64,000 nucleotides of DNA. Source: Ruegeria arenilitoris (GTDB taxonomy: Bacteria; Pseudomonadota; Alphaproteobacteria; Rhodobacterales; Rhodobacteraceae). Of this stretch, positions 1 to 9,059 are shown piece after piece. Every line of letters begins with the position of its first letter. Positions within the stretch are counted from its first letter, which is position 1. Below the pieces are notes generated by a model that ran no database searches, was not told the DNA's origin, and saw only the letters and a list, made by a program, of their open reading frames with translations. The stretch covers positions 1-64,000 of the forward strand of contig NZ_WQCA01000012.1 of assembly GCF_013032445.1 (NCBI RefSeq), given 5' to 3'. A program made the translations under genes and the position numbers.

Positions 1-222
1 ATAAACCCCTCTGACAAACCCAAAATCAATACACTCAAATTAATCAGGGAGTAAGCACTGTGCGGCCGTAGTTCGCGGCGGGGTATTAGGGCAAGTTTTT
101 GTGGCAACGCGCTGAAAAACAAACCTCGCCAGACACCTTTAAGAATTTTTAGCGGATACAGCATTCTCAACTTTGAGTTGTTGTGATATCAACTGCCCAA
201 GACTTGCTTTAGGAGATTCACG

Positions 223-513
223 ATGATCAGAACTACATTTCTGATTTTGGCTCTTTCGACCACAGGCGCATATGCACAGGATGCTACCGGTGGGGCGGCC
301 GCGGCTCAGACCGGAAGCGGAGCAGGTGCTGGTGCGGGAGCCGGAGGTGCCACTGCAGCAGGTGGGGCAGCGGCGGCAGCTGGCGTGACCGGATTCGTAC
401 CGCTTGTTGTACCCGCGCTTGGCGTTGTTGCGGCCGCTGTTGGCGTGGCAGCTGCAGGCGGCGGTGGTGGCGGTTCGACGAACAGCACAACTAGCACCGT
501 CGGCACCAACTAG
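223..513 (+). CDS. Small secreted Gly/Ala-rich protein, YjbE-like
   Basis: A 96-residue protein starts at an ATG 7 bases after an AGGAG ribosome site. Residues 1-18 form a signal peptide ending AYA. The mature part is almost entirely Gly and Ala, with a hydrophobic stretch near residues 55-80, then a poly-Gly run and a Ser/Thr/Asn tail. The order signal peptide, Ala-rich hydrophobic block, Gly run, Thr/Ser tail is that of enterobacterial YjbE, a small protein encoded with exopolysaccharide functions. The neighbouring gene is a polysaccharide tyrosine kinase on the opposite strand, which supports an exopolysaccharide link. Low complexity makes homology hard to prove, so the function is inferred. 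A strong terminator follows 20 bases after the stop. Confidence 0.7.
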   Translation: MIRTTFLILALSTTGAYAQDATGGAAAAQTGSGAGAGAGAGGATAAGGAAAAAGVTGFVPLVVPALGVVAAAVGVAAAGGGGGGSTNSTTSTVGTN

Positions 514-533
514 GCCATCGGCTTCAGAACAAA

Positions 534-560
534 AAAAGCGCGCTGTTGAGGCGCGCTTTT
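534..560. terminator. Bidirectional intrinsic terminator
   Basis: A 6-bp GCGCGC stem at 538-543 and 551-556 has a 7-base loop, with A's on the left and T's on the right. It can end both the YjbE-like gene on the plus strand and the kinase gene converging from the minus strand. Confidence 0.85.
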
Positions 561-582
561 GTTCGACACCAGACAGTGCATC

Positions 583-2718
583 CTAATTGCTATAGTACGT
601 GTCGGCGTAGTTGCCGTAGGAATAGCCATAATGTTTGGCGCTGCGCGTATTGATCTGGCCCAGCACCAGGCCGGTCAGGCGTTGGTTGTCCGTGTGGAAT
701 AGACGCATCACTTCGGTGACATCCTGTTCAGACGTGTCGTTCCACTTGATGGTCAGAAGTACGGCATCTGCATTTCGTGCAATCAGGCGCGCATCGGACA
801 CCAGAAGCGTGGGAGGCGTGTCGATCAGGATGACGTCATAGAGCTTACGCATATCCTCCAGGAACAGTCGGAACCGCTCCGAGGCAAAAAGGTCCGCCGC
901 ATTGGCCGATGTTTTTTCGCCAGCCAGAATGTCACAGCCTAACAGTGAGTCCTGAAAGATGGCCTCTTGAAGCGTGCTATCCCCGGACAGAACAGACACG
1001 ATTCCCTTTTTCGGTACGCCCTGCAGCTGCGCCGTCATGGTCAGGCGCCGGATATCTCCTTCCACCAGAAGAACTTTTTTCCCGATCCCGACGAAGTTTT
1101 GCGCCAGCGCCAACGCATTCGTCGTCTTGCCTTCGCCCGGCAGAGCTGATGTCAGAACCACAACCTGCGGCGGATGGTCCACATTGGACAGCATCAGTGA
1201 CGTGCGCAGGTTGCGCACCGCCTCGGCGGTAGCAGATGAAGGCTTTTCGGCGAGATACTCCAGAACCTTGCGTCGCTCGCGGGCCGGAAAGATCGGGATC
1301 TGGCCCAATACGCTGTAACCGGTCTTGCGCTCAAGTTCCTGCGCAGACCGATACCCTTTGCGGCGCATTTCGATCAGCAGCACGATACCCGCACCCAACA
1401 TGAGACCCAAAAGGACCGAGAACGCCAGGATCAGAGGCTTTCGGGGCGATGCCGGAGTGCTGGGGATCACGGCGCGCGACAACTGTCGGCTGTCCGCTTT
1501 TTGGATACCTTCTTGCGCCGATGTTTCTTTCAGGCGAGCCAGGAAATACTCGTACAGCAGCCGGACCGCCTCGGCTTCGCGAGCCAGTTGCTGTAGCGTG
1601 ATCAGATCTGCATTCTGCTGTGAAATCTGATGGCCCAGCTCTTCGGACGACCGCGTCAGAGCCTGGACCTGCTGCGTTGCGCGGCGTGCCTCGAGTGCGG
1701 TGCGCGCAACCAGACGCTGGAACGCGGTGTCAAAGGCGTCTTCGCTTGCGGCGGTCTCGTCGATTTGTGCAAACAGGCGTTGCAACTGGGGGTCCTGGCT
1801 GGTTTCGGCCTGCGCCGCGCGTGTATCCGCAGCTCCCAATGCGTCATAACGGGCCTGCGCTGCGACGCGGTTCGCTTCAGCCGACACGCGGCGTTCGCGC
1901 AGGTCTTTCAGTTGCACTTCCTGCACTTGGAGCGCCTCAGGCGAGACCAGCGCTGTCGTTGCATTGAACTCGCTGACCTTCGCCTCAGCGGTCTCCAGTT
2001 CAACCTGCAGGTCGGTCACGCGGTTGGTCAGCCATTCAGTTGCCTGTTCGGTGGCCTCGAACTTCACCTCAATCTGGTTCAATACGTAAAGTTCGACAAT
2101 CGTATCGGCGATAAGGGCGGATTTGCGGGCCGATTCTGTCTCGACCGTCACTTCGAACACTAGGCTTTGTCGCACGTTGCGCACCGAAACCTTCTCGAGC
2201 AGCGCCGATATCACATCGTCTCGGGTCAACTGCTCGACAAGATCTTCTGAGTCCTGCCCGGGGGCGTCCCCGGTGCCAAACATGGACATGAAAAACTGCC
2301 TGGCGCTGGCGATTGCGGATACCGGATGAAGCTCGGCGTTGAACTCTGGATCGGACACTAGGTCCAGCCGGTCAACAACCTTGCCCATCAGGCCACGGGA
2401 CTTCAGCACTTCAAGCTCCGAGTTGATCTCGGCCGTGTCCCCGGCCAATCCGCCCACTACGCTTTGCAGATCGACCACGCTGGCCTGATCTGTTTCCAGC
2501 ATGACTACCGCCGTAGACCGATACAACGGGACAGCCGAAACAAACGCGTAATACGCCCCGATCAAAATGGCGGCAGCGGTGGTCAGGGCAATGATCCACT
2601 TACCCCGCCACAACGTGCCCGCCAAAGCGCCAATATCAATTGAGTCATCTTCCGGCGCATCATCTGGCGTCGACCGGGGCGGTTGGAATTGCGCATCGCG
2701 TATCGGAGTTTGCTTCAT
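583..2718 (-). CDS. Wzc-type polysaccharide co-polymerase and tyrosine autokinase
   Basis: This inner-membrane protein of 711 residues would control chain length and export of exo- or capsular polysaccharide. An N-terminal Wzz domain has a membrane segment near residues 35-55. A long periplasmic coiled-coil/GNVR part follows, then a second membrane segment, then a cytoplasmic BY-kinase domain with Walker A PGEGKTT (about 527-533), Walker A' VLLVEGD (549-555) and Walker B VILIDTPP (629-636). The tail carries the tyrosine cluster expected for autophosphorylation (five tyrosines in about 697-709). The frame stays open upstream to 2859, but those 47 residues look non-coding, and I place the start at the MKQTP methionine, 2718. 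No glycosyltransferases or Wza-like exporter lie inside the window. Confidence 0.9.
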   Translation of the reverse strand: MKQTPIRDAQFQPPRSTPDDAPEDDSIDIGALAGTLWRGKWIIALTTAAAILIGAYYAFVSAVPLYRSTAVVMLETDQASVVDLQSVVGGLAGDTAEINSELEVLKSRGLMGKVVDRLDLVSDPEFNAELHPVSAIASARQFFMSMFGTGDAPGQDSEDLVEQLTRDDVISALLEKVSVRNVRQSLVFEVTVETESARKSALIADTIVELYVLNQIEVKFEATEQATEWLTNRVTDLQVELETAEAKVSEFNATTALVSPEALQVQEVQLKDLRERRVSAEANRVAAQARYDALGAADTRAAQAETSQDPQLQRLFAQIDETAASEDAFDTAFQRLVARTALEARRATQQVQALTRSSEELGHQISQQNADLITLQQLAREAEAVRLLYEYFLARLKETSAQEGIQKADSRQLSRAVIPSTPASPRKPLILAFSVLLGLMLGAGIVLLIEMRRKGYRSAQELERKTGYSVLGQIPIFPARERRKVLEYLAEKPSSATAEAVRNLRTSLMLSNVDHPPQVVVLTSALPGEGKTTNALALAQNFVGIGKKVLLVEGDIRRLTMTAQLQGVPKKGIVSVLSGDSTLQEAIFQDSLLGCDILAGEKTSANAADLFASERFRLFLEDMRKLYDVILIDTPPTLLVSDARLIARNADAVLLTIKWNDTSEQDVTEVMRLFHTDNQRLTGLVLGQINTRSAKHYGYSYGNYADTYYSN

Positions 2719-3056
2719 ATCTACTAAACAATCCCAAATGCCAAACACACGCAAAACGCGTGTGCCGCTGCTCTCTACACGGTCAATAGGCAAGAATAAA
2801 GGCCCGCACGCCTGATGCGCGCCACTCAAGAAAAACAGGGTATCAAACCGGCAAACCACTACTCTGTTTCATGCAACCGCTGCTTGGCTTAGGTCCTTGG
2901 AGTTCCAGCCAGATTGCAGGCTTCATCCTCGCAGTAGGCGGTTGCCTAAAAAACGCTCTAAGACGCTGCGGTCTGTTCTGGTTCACCATGATGGGCGATG
3001 AAAAAATTGACTGAACAGTAAAAAAATGCTGCCATCCGGCCACACAGGAGAGAGAT
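2719..3056. other. Intergenic region between kinase and nucleoside-transporter operon
   Basis: This stretch of about 340 bases holds the divergent promoters of the flanking genes. An AGGAGAGAG ribosome site precedes the ATG at 3057. I see no RNA gene, convincing small gene or strong repeat here. Open frames across it lack ribosome sites. Confidence 0.5.
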
Positions 3057-4046
3057 ATGACCAAAACAAAATTTACGCGCAGAGTGCTGCTGGCCGCGGT
3101 GGCGGCGGCTTCGACATTGTATTCCGCCGGGCTGGCGGCGGCTGAAACGGTCAAGGTTGCGGCAATTTACACGCTGCCGGTGGAACAGCAATGGATCAGC
3201 CGTATCCACAAAGCCCTGAATACAGCGGCTGAGCGAGGCGACATTGAATATGTGTTCTCGGAAAATGTCGCCAACACAGATTATGAACGCGTCATGCGTG
3301 AATATGCCGAACAGGGCGCGCAGCTGATCGTGGGTGAGGTGTTCGGTCTGGAACGCGCCGCTCGCAAGGTGGCCAAGGACTATCCCGAAACTGCCTTTCT
3401 GATGGGCTCGTCCTTTGGTCCGGTGGCGCCCAATTTCTCGGTTTTTGACAACTGGATTCACGAGCCTTCCTACCTGACCGGAATGGTGGCTGGCGCCGCG
3501 ACGGAATCGAATGTGATCGGCATGGTCGGCGGCTATGCCATCCCCGAGGTCAACCGCCTGATGAACGCCTTCATGGACGGCGCGCGTGAGGTGAACCCGG
3601 ATGTCACCTTCCTCGTGACCTTCATCGACAGTTGGTATGACCCGCCCAAGGCCAAGGAAAGCGCCATCGCGATGATGGATGCGGGGGCGGACATCATGTA
3701 TGCGGAACGCTTTGGCGTGTCGGATGCGGCGGTCGAACGCGGCGTGAAGGCCGTGGGTAACGTCATCGACACGTCGGGGGACTATCCCGGCACGATCATG
3801 GCCTCGGCCCTTTGGCATATGGAACCGACCATCGACAAGGCGATCGCCAATGTCGCGGGTGGCTCGTTCGAGGCTGCGGATTACGGCCAGTACAGCTTTA
3901 TGGGCTATGGCGGCGGATCGATGGTTCTGGATGAGGAACTGGTTCCGGCTGATGTGCTCGAAGCGGTAAATGCGCGTCAGGCCGAGATTCTGGACGGGCT
4001 GTTCCGCGTGAATGTCAACGACGACCGGCCGGTCTCGGACAACTGA
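3057..4046 (+). CDS. BMP-family ABC transporter substrate-binding protein (nucleoside-type)
   Basis: This periplasmic binding protein of 329 residues has a signal peptide ending near residue 29 (AGLAAAE). The rest is the PnrA/BMP fold, with the family's typical stretches YTLPVEQQW near the mature N-terminus and YGGGSMVL near the end. BMP-type proteins with this transporter architecture bind purine nucleosides or related nucleobase compounds. It heads an operon with a double ATPase, two permeases and a cytosine deaminase, so a pyrimidine or nucleoside ligand is a reasonable inference. A strong hairpin separates it from the ATPase gene and would favour higher expression of the binding protein. 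Confidence 0.92.
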   Translation: MTKTKFTRRVLLAAVAAASTLYSAGLAAAETVKVAAIYTLPVEQQWISRIHKALNTAAERGDIEYVFSENVANTDYERVMREYAEQGAQLIVGEVFGLERAARKVAKDYPETAFLMGSSFGPVAPNFSVFDNWIHEPSYLTGMVAGAATESNVIGMVGGYAIPEVNRLMNAFMDGAREVNPDVTFLVTFIDSWYDPPKAKESAIAMMDAGADIMYAERFGVSDAAVERGVKAVGNVIDTSGDYPGTIMASALWHMEPTIDKAIANVAGGSFEAADYGQYSFMGYGGGSMVLDEELVPADVLEAVNARQAEILDGLFRVNVNDDRPVSDN

Positions 4047-4053
4047 TCGTGCT

Positions 4054-4077
4054 CGGGCCGGTTTCTGCACCGGCCCG
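4054..4077 (+). promoter_or_regulatory. Intercistronic hairpin (processing or partial termination)
   Basis: A perfect 9-bp stem, CGGGCCGGT with ACCGGCCCG, has a 6-base loop and starts 7 bases after the binding-protein stop. Only a short CTTTG follows, so it is probably an mRNA 3'-end stabiliser or leaky terminator rather than a full stop. The ATPase start codon lies 9 bases downstream. Confidence 0.75.
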
Positions 4078-4085
4078 CTTTGCCA

Positions 4086-5597
4086 ATGACCACAGTTCTC
4101 AAGCTCAACGGGCTGAGCAAGCATTTCGGCCCGGTTATCGCCAATGACGATGTCAGCCTGACCCTGAACAAGGGAGAGGTTCTGGCCTTGCTGGGCGAAA
4201 ACGGCGCGGGCAAGACCACGCTGATGAATATGCTGTTTGGGCATTATTTGCCCGATTCAGGGTCTATTGATGTCGCCGATGAGGCGGGTGTTCTACAGCC
4301 GATGCCGCTGGGCCATCCGCAGGTGGCCTTGGCGGCGGGCGTCGGCATGGTGCACCAGCATTTCACCCTGGCCGAGAATATCTCGGCTTTGGACAATATC
4401 ACCCTGGGGGCCGAACCCCTGTTGGCCCTGCGTCGCAACCGGCGCGCGGCACGGCATAAAGTTGAAGAGATCATCGTCCAAAGCGGCCTGACTGCGCCGC
4501 TGGATACGCCGGTGGGGCGGCTGTCGGTGGGGGAACGTCAGAGGGTCGAAATCCTCAAGGCGCTGTATCGACAGGCCCGCATTCTGGTGTTGGACGAACC
4601 CACCGCTGTTCTCACCCCGCAAGAGGCTGATACGCTGTTCGAAAACATCCGCATGATGACGGCCGAGGGGCTGTCGGTCATTTTCATCAGCCATAAACTG
4701 CGCGAGGTTCTGGCCTTCTCCGACCGCATCGCCGTTCTGCGCCACGGTAAGAAAGTAGGTGAGATGGCGACGTCTGAGGCCGATGAGAAATCCATCGCCC
4801 GGATGATGGTCGGGGCGGACACACCGGAACTGGCGGGCACTGCGATGGCACCGGGTGCGCCGGTACTGACACTGTCGGGTGTGTCGGTTGCAGGTCGGTC
4901 CAAGCGAGATACGCTCAGCGGCGTAGATCTGACGGTGCACGCGCATGAAATCCTCGGGATTGCAGGGGTGTCTGGTAATGGGCAAAGCGGTTTGGCCAAT
5001 GTGATCTCAGGTCTGACACGGCCTGAACAGGGTCTAATCAAGGTGAAAGAGGTGGAAATTAACACACCCACCCCTTCGGCCATGGTACGGGCGGGCGTTG
5101 GCCGCATTCCCGAAGACCGCCACCACGAAGGCATCGTTGGTGCGATGAGCGTGGCCGAGAACATGATCATCGAACGGCTGGATGATGGTGACGTGCAATC
5201 GCGCGGGCTTCTGCGGCGAGAAGCGATTCAGGGCAATGCCGAACGGTTGGCCAAGGCTTACGACGTGCGCGGGCCGGGTGTGGATGCTGCGGCACGTTTG
5301 TTGTCCGGAGGCAATATCCAAAAGCTCATTCTGGCGCGTGTGTTCGACCGGTTGCCAAGCCTGATTTTGGCGAACCAACCCACCCGCGGTTTGGACATGG
5401 GCGCCGCGGCCGAGGTCGGGCGACGATTGCTTGAGGCGCGAGCGCGTGGTGCAGGAGTAGTGCTGATTTCTGAGGACCTCGACGAAATTCTGGGCCTAGC
5501 CGACCGGATTGTGGTGATCCGCGACGGCGAGCTACACGAGGCCCCCAGCCGCGACCGGGAACAGATCGGGCTGATGATGGCAGGAGAACCGGCATGA
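4086..5597 (+). CDS. ABC transporter ATP-binding protein, double NBD (nucleoside/sugar type)
   Basis: This cytoplasmic ATPase of 503 residues has two nucleotide-binding domains, as in RbsA/NupA-type importers. The first half has Walker A GENGAGKTT, signature LSVGERQR and Walker B LVLDEPTAVL. The second half has the degenerate P-loop GVSGNGQSG usual in this family, signature LSGGNIQK and Walker B-like LILANQPTRGLD. I chose the ATG at 4086 over a TTG two codons upstream. The end overlaps the next permease gene by 4 bases, showing translational coupling. Confidence 0.93.
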   Translation: MTTVLKLNGLSKHFGPVIANDDVSLTLNKGEVLALLGENGAGKTTLMNMLFGHYLPDSGSIDVADEAGVLQPMPLGHPQVALAAGVGMVHQHFTLAENISALDNITLGAEPLLALRRNRRAARHKVEEIIVQSGLTAPLDTPVGRLSVGERQRVEILKALYRQARILVLDEPTAVLTPQEADTLFENIRMMTAEGLSVIFISHKLREVLAFSDRIAVLRHGKKVGEMATSEADEKSIARMMVGADTPELAGTAMAPGAPVLTLSGVSVAGRSKRDTLSGVDLTVHAHEILGIAGVSGNGQSGLANVISGLTRPEQGLIKVKEVEINTPTPSAMVRAGVGRIPEDRHHEGIVGAMSVAENMIIERLDDGDVQSRGLLRREAIQGNAERLAKAYDVRGPGVDAAARLLSGGNIQKLILARVFDRLPSLILANQPTRGLDMGAAAEVGRRLLEARARGAGVVLISEDLDEILGLADRIVVIRDGELHEAPSRDREQIGLMMAGEPA

Positions 5598-6667
5598 TCC
5601 GCATCGAACCGCGCCAAACACAGTCACGTGCCTTTACTCTGGGCGTTCCGATCCTGTCTGCCGTGATCGCTTTGGGCTTTGCTGCCATTCCCCTGCTGGC
5701 TGCCGGGGCCAATCCAATTGCAGCTTATGCCGAGATGTTTCGCGGTGTGTTTGGTTCCGTTTTTGCCTTCTCCGAGGTGCTGACCCGCGCCACTCCGTTG
5801 ATCTTTACCGGGCTTGCCGCCGCTTTGGCCTTTCGCGCCAAGCTGTGGAATATCGGAGCTGAGGGGCAGCTTTATCTTGGGGCAATGGCTGCTGTGGCCA
5901 TCGGGTCCGGGGCGCTGGATGTATCTGGTATCCTGCTACTGCCATTGATCGTCGTGCTGGGCGCAGCGGCGGGGGCTGCGGGGATGGTCGCGCCTACTTA
6001 CCTGAAAACACGCTTTGGCGCGGATGAAGTGGTGACCACGCTGCTGCTTAACTTCATCATCCTGATCTTTGTGCAGATGATGCTTGAAGGCCCGTTGCAG
6101 GACCCGATGAGTCTGGGCTGGCCGCAATCGGCGCCGATTCTGGATCAGGGGATGCTGCCGCCGTTATTGGAACGGATGCGGGTGCATTCCGGGCTGATTT
6201 TGGCCCTGATTTTGGCCGGAGTGGCCCAGTTCATGCTGGCGCGCTCGGTCTGGGGGTTTAGGTTGCGGGCGGTGGGAGAGAACGCCGCCGCCGCACGCCA
6301 TGCAGGGATCAACGTGAATCGGTCGCTGTTCGGAGTAGCCGCCCTGTCAGGTGGTTTGGCTGGTTTGGCGGGCGTCAGCGAGGTTGCGGGATTGAAGGGC
6401 TATCTGACCGCCGACCTTTCACCCGGCTTTGGCTACACCGGCATTGTTGTGGCGATGCTGGCCGGGTTGTCACCAGTGGGCGTGGTCATCGCGGCGCTGT
6501 TCATCGCCTCGGTCTTCGTGGGCGCTGACAGTATGAGCCGCGCGATGGGCGTATCCTCGTTCCTTGCTGATCTGGTGGTGTCGGTTTCCCTATTGTGTGT
6601 TCTGGTCGGCGGGTTCTTTGCCCGCTATCGGATCGTCCGGGCCAGCACCTCGAGGGCGGCGTCATGA
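5594..6667 (+). CDS. ABC transporter permease, first subunit (BMP/nucleoside importer)
   Basis: This polytopic inner-membrane protein has 357 residues. It belongs to the branched-chain/ribose-type permease family, with the conserved stretch LWNIGAEGQLYLGA near residues 84-97 and AARHAGINV in the cytoplasmic loop that contacts the ATPase. It starts at an ATG inside an ATGA overlap with the ATPase gene and ends in another ATGA overlap with the second permease, so the three are one translation unit. It should pair with that permease as a heterodimer. Confidence 0.92.
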   Translation: MIRIEPRQTQSRAFTLGVPILSAVIALGFAAIPLLAAGANPIAAYAEMFRGVFGSVFAFSEVLTRATPLIFTGLAAALAFRAKLWNIGAEGQLYLGAMAAVAIGSGALDVSGILLLPLIVVLGAAAGAAGMVAPTYLKTRFGADEVVTTLLLNFIILIFVQMMLEGPLQDPMSLGWPQSAPILDQGMLPPLLERMRVHSGLILALILAGVAQFMLARSVWGFRLRAVGENAAAARHAGINVNRSLFGVAALSGGLAGLAGVSEVAGLKGYLTADLSPGFGYTGIVVAMLAGLSPVGVVIAALFIASVFVGADSMSRAMGVSSFLADLVVSVSLLCVLVGGFFARYRIVRASTSRAAS

Positions 6668-7608
6668 TGGATATTCTCAACATCCTGCTGTCAGAGAGTT
6701 TCTGGGCCGCCTCCCTGCGCATCGCGACACCGCTGATCTTCGGCGTTCTGGGCGCGTTGATCTGCGAACGGGCGGGGGTGCTGAACCTCGGGATCGAGGG
6801 GATTTTCGTCGTCGGCGCCATGTGTGGCTGGATGGCAGTCTGGCTGGGTGCGGGTCTTTGGGGCGGGGTGCTGGTTGCAGCCCTGGCCGGAGCGTTCTTT
6901 GGTCTGCTACACGCAATCCTGACAGTGCCATTGGGGCTGTCTCAGCACGTCTCGGGGCTGGGGATCACGCTGTTTGCCACCTCGGTCAGTTACTACACCT
7001 ATCGTACGGCGCTGCCGAATGTGTCCTCACCGCCTCGGATCGAGCCCTTCCAGCCGCTGGATCTGCCGGTCCTGTCAGAATTGCCCTTTTTAGGATCTGT
7101 TTTATTCCAGCAAACCGCCCTGACATGGCTGGCGCTGCTTCTGGTCGCGGTGGTCTGGTACGTGATGAACCGCACCGCTTTGGGCGTGGCGATCAAGGCC
7201 GTTGGAGACAATCCGGACAGTGTCGATGCGCAGGGTCTGTCGGTCTATGGGCTGCGCATCGGAGCTATCGTTGCGGGCTCGGCCCTGATGGCACTGGGCG
7301 GAGCCTTTCTGACCATGAGCGCCTTTGACGCGTTTTTCTTCGGCATGGTCAACGGGCGCGGCTGGGTCTGTATCGCGCTGGTGATCTTTGCCAGCTGGCG
7401 CCCGGGCAAGGCGCTGTTGGGCGCGCTGCTGTTCGGAGCTTTCGATGCGCTGCAGGTGCGTCTGCAGACCGAGATGGGCGCGCTGGTGCCCGGTCAGGTG
7501 TTCCTGATGGCGCCCTATATCCTGTCGATCATCGCGCTTGTCGTTGCCGCGCGGTCGGCGGATTATCCGCGCGCATTGCTAACCCCCTGGTTCAAAGGCC
7601 AACGATAG
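6664..7608 (+). CDS. ABC transporter permease, second subunit (BMP/nucleoside importer)
   Basis: This protein of 314 residues is made of repeated hydrophobic segments with the family stretch GVLNLGIEGIFVVGA near the N-terminus, which matches the LWNIGAEGQ element of its partner. The start is the ATG in the ATGA overlap at 6664. An upstream extension to 6595 in this frame runs inside the previous gene and is not credible. The deaminase gene begins 9 bases after the stop, so it is in the same operon. Confidence 0.92.
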   Translation: MMDILNILLSESFWAASLRIATPLIFGVLGALICERAGVLNLGIEGIFVVGAMCGWMAVWLGAGLWGGVLVAALAGAFFGLLHAILTVPLGLSQHVSGLGITLFATSVSYYTYRTALPNVSSPPRIEPFQPLDLPVLSELPFLGSVLFQQTALTWLALLLVAVVWYVMNRTALGVAIKAVGDNPDSVDAQGLSVYGLRIGAIVAGSALMALGGAFLTMSAFDAFFFGMVNGRGWVCIALVIFASWRPGKALLGALLFGAFDALQVRLQTEMGALVPGQVFLMAPYILSIIALVVAARSADYPRALLTPWFKGQR

Positions 7609-7616
7609 GAGCCGCC

Positions 7617-8900
7617 ATGTTCGATCTGATCGTCAAGAATGCCACTCTGCCCGATGGCCAGACCGGCGTGGATATCGCCTGCGCAGATGGAAGGATCGCC
7701 GCCATCGAGCCCGGGATCTCTGCCGAAGCGGGTGAGGTGATCGACGCCGAGGGGCAACTGGTTTCACCGCCCTTTGTCGATCCGCATTTCCATATGGATG
7801 CGACCCTGTCGTTGGGCACGCCGCGGATGAATGTCTCGGGCACGTTGCTGGAAGGGATTGCCCTGTGGGGAGAGTTGAAGCCGATCCAAACGGTCGAAGA
7901 CATCGTCGCCCGCGCCCTGCGGTACTGCGAATTGGCGGTGGCCAAAGGCATCGGTGCGATCCGCAGCCATGTGGACACTTGCGATGACGAACTGAAGGGC
8001 GTGCAAGCGCTGTTGCAGGTGCGCGAGCAGGTGAAGGACTACCTTGATCTACAACTGGTCGCCTTCCCGCAGGACGGTGTTCTGCGCGACCCGACAGCGA
8101 TGGCGAACACGATCCGGGCGCTGGATATGGGCGTGGATGTGGTGGGTGGTATCCCGCATTTCGAACGCACCATGGCGGACGGGGCCGAATCCGTGCGCCT
8201 GTTGTGCGAGATCGCCGCCGAGCGCGGGCTGATGGTCGATATGCATTGTGACGAAAGTGACGACCCGCAAAGCCGCCATATCGAAACCCTTGCCTACGAA
8301 ACCCAGCGTTTGGGTCTGAATGGCCGGGTTGCCGGGTCACATCTGACCTCGATGCATTCCATGGATAATTATTATGTCTCGAAGCTGATCCCGCTGATGG
8401 TCGAGGCTGAGGTGCACGCGATCCCGAACCCGCTGATCAACATCATGCTGCAAGGGCGTCACGACACCTATCCCAAACGCCGCGGCCAAACCCGTGTGCG
8501 TGAGCTGCGCGATGCCGGGATCACCGTGGGGTTCGGCTCGGATTGCATGATGGATCCGTGGTATTCGCTGGGTAAGGCCGACATGCTGGATGTGGCCTTC
8601 ATGGGGTTGCATGTGGGGCAACTGTCCAGCCGCGCCGATATGGCGTGGTGTTTCGATGCGGTCACTGAAAACTCGGCCAGGATCATGGGGTTGGAGGGGT
8701 ACGGTGTCGCCAAAGGCTGTGCGGCGAATTTCGTGCTGCTGCAGGCCAGCGATCGGATCGAGGCGATCCGGCTGCGCGCCCACCGGCTGGCCGTGGTCCG
8801 CAAGGGGCGGGTGATTGCGCGATCAAACCCGGTCACCTGTGACCTGACCCTGCCCACGGGGCAAAAAACACTGGACGAAGCGTGGGTGCCGTTTGCCTGA
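7617..8900 (+). CDS. codA: Cytosine deaminase-like amidohydrolase
   Basis: A metal-dependent amidohydrolase of 427 residues, the usual CodA length. The two metal-binding histidines are in DPHFHMDATLS (about residues 56-66), and further metal or catalytic positions are in RSHVDTCD, HCDESDD, SHLTSMHS and GFGSDCMMDPW. That set is typical of cytosine/isocytosine/creatinine deaminases of this family. It would convert cytosine or a related aminopyrimidine to uracil plus ammonia in the cytoplasm. It is the last gene of the importer operon, with an AGGAG site 4 bases before the ATG, so transport and deamination of a pyrimidine are probably coupled. The exact substrate is not fixed by sequence. Confidence 0.88.
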   Translation: MFDLIVKNATLPDGQTGVDIACADGRIAAIEPGISAEAGEVIDAEGQLVSPPFVDPHFHMDATLSLGTPRMNVSGTLLEGIALWGELKPIQTVEDIVARALRYCELAVAKGIGAIRSHVDTCDDELKGVQALLQVREQVKDYLDLQLVAFPQDGVLRDPTAMANTIRALDMGVDVVGGIPHFERTMADGAESVRLLCEIAAERGLMVDMHCDESDDPQSRHIETLAYETQRLGLNGRVAGSHLTSMHSMDNYYVSKLIPLMVEAEVHAIPNPLINIMLQGRHDTYPKRRGQTRVRELRDAGITVGFGSDCMMDPWYSLGKADMLDVAFMGLHVGQLSSRADMAWCFDAVTENSARIMGLEGYGVAKGCAANFVLLQASDRIEAIRLRAHRLAVVRKGRVIARSNPVTCDLTLPTGQKTLDEAWVPFA

Positions 8901-8958
8901 TTCAGGTCCGGTGCTCCGGGTTTCCCTTGGGTCGCCGCGCTTATGTTCAATCTATTGT

Positions 8959-8993
8959 TGCAACCATCAAAATGATCTGGATGATCGGTTGCA
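8959..8993. promoter_or_regulatory. Inverted repeat upstream of peptide-importer operon
   Basis: Arms TGCAACC (8959-8965) and GGTTGCA (8987-8993) are separated by 21 bases, in the 159-base gap before the binding-protein gene. They could be a regulator site. Nothing else identifies a protein that binds there. Confidence 0.35.
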
Positions 8994-9059
8994 CCACGGC
9001 CGCAAAAAGCGGCTGGCCGTCACAAAGACGGCGCTAACAATAAAACCGGGGAGACTACA

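Noticed and set aside
2958-4244. Long minus-strand frame (428 codons) over the BMP binding-protein gene
   Set aside because: It mirrors a clearly coding plus-strand gene, starts inside the ATPase gene and encodes His/Arg-rich sequence typical of the antisense of G+C-rich genes.
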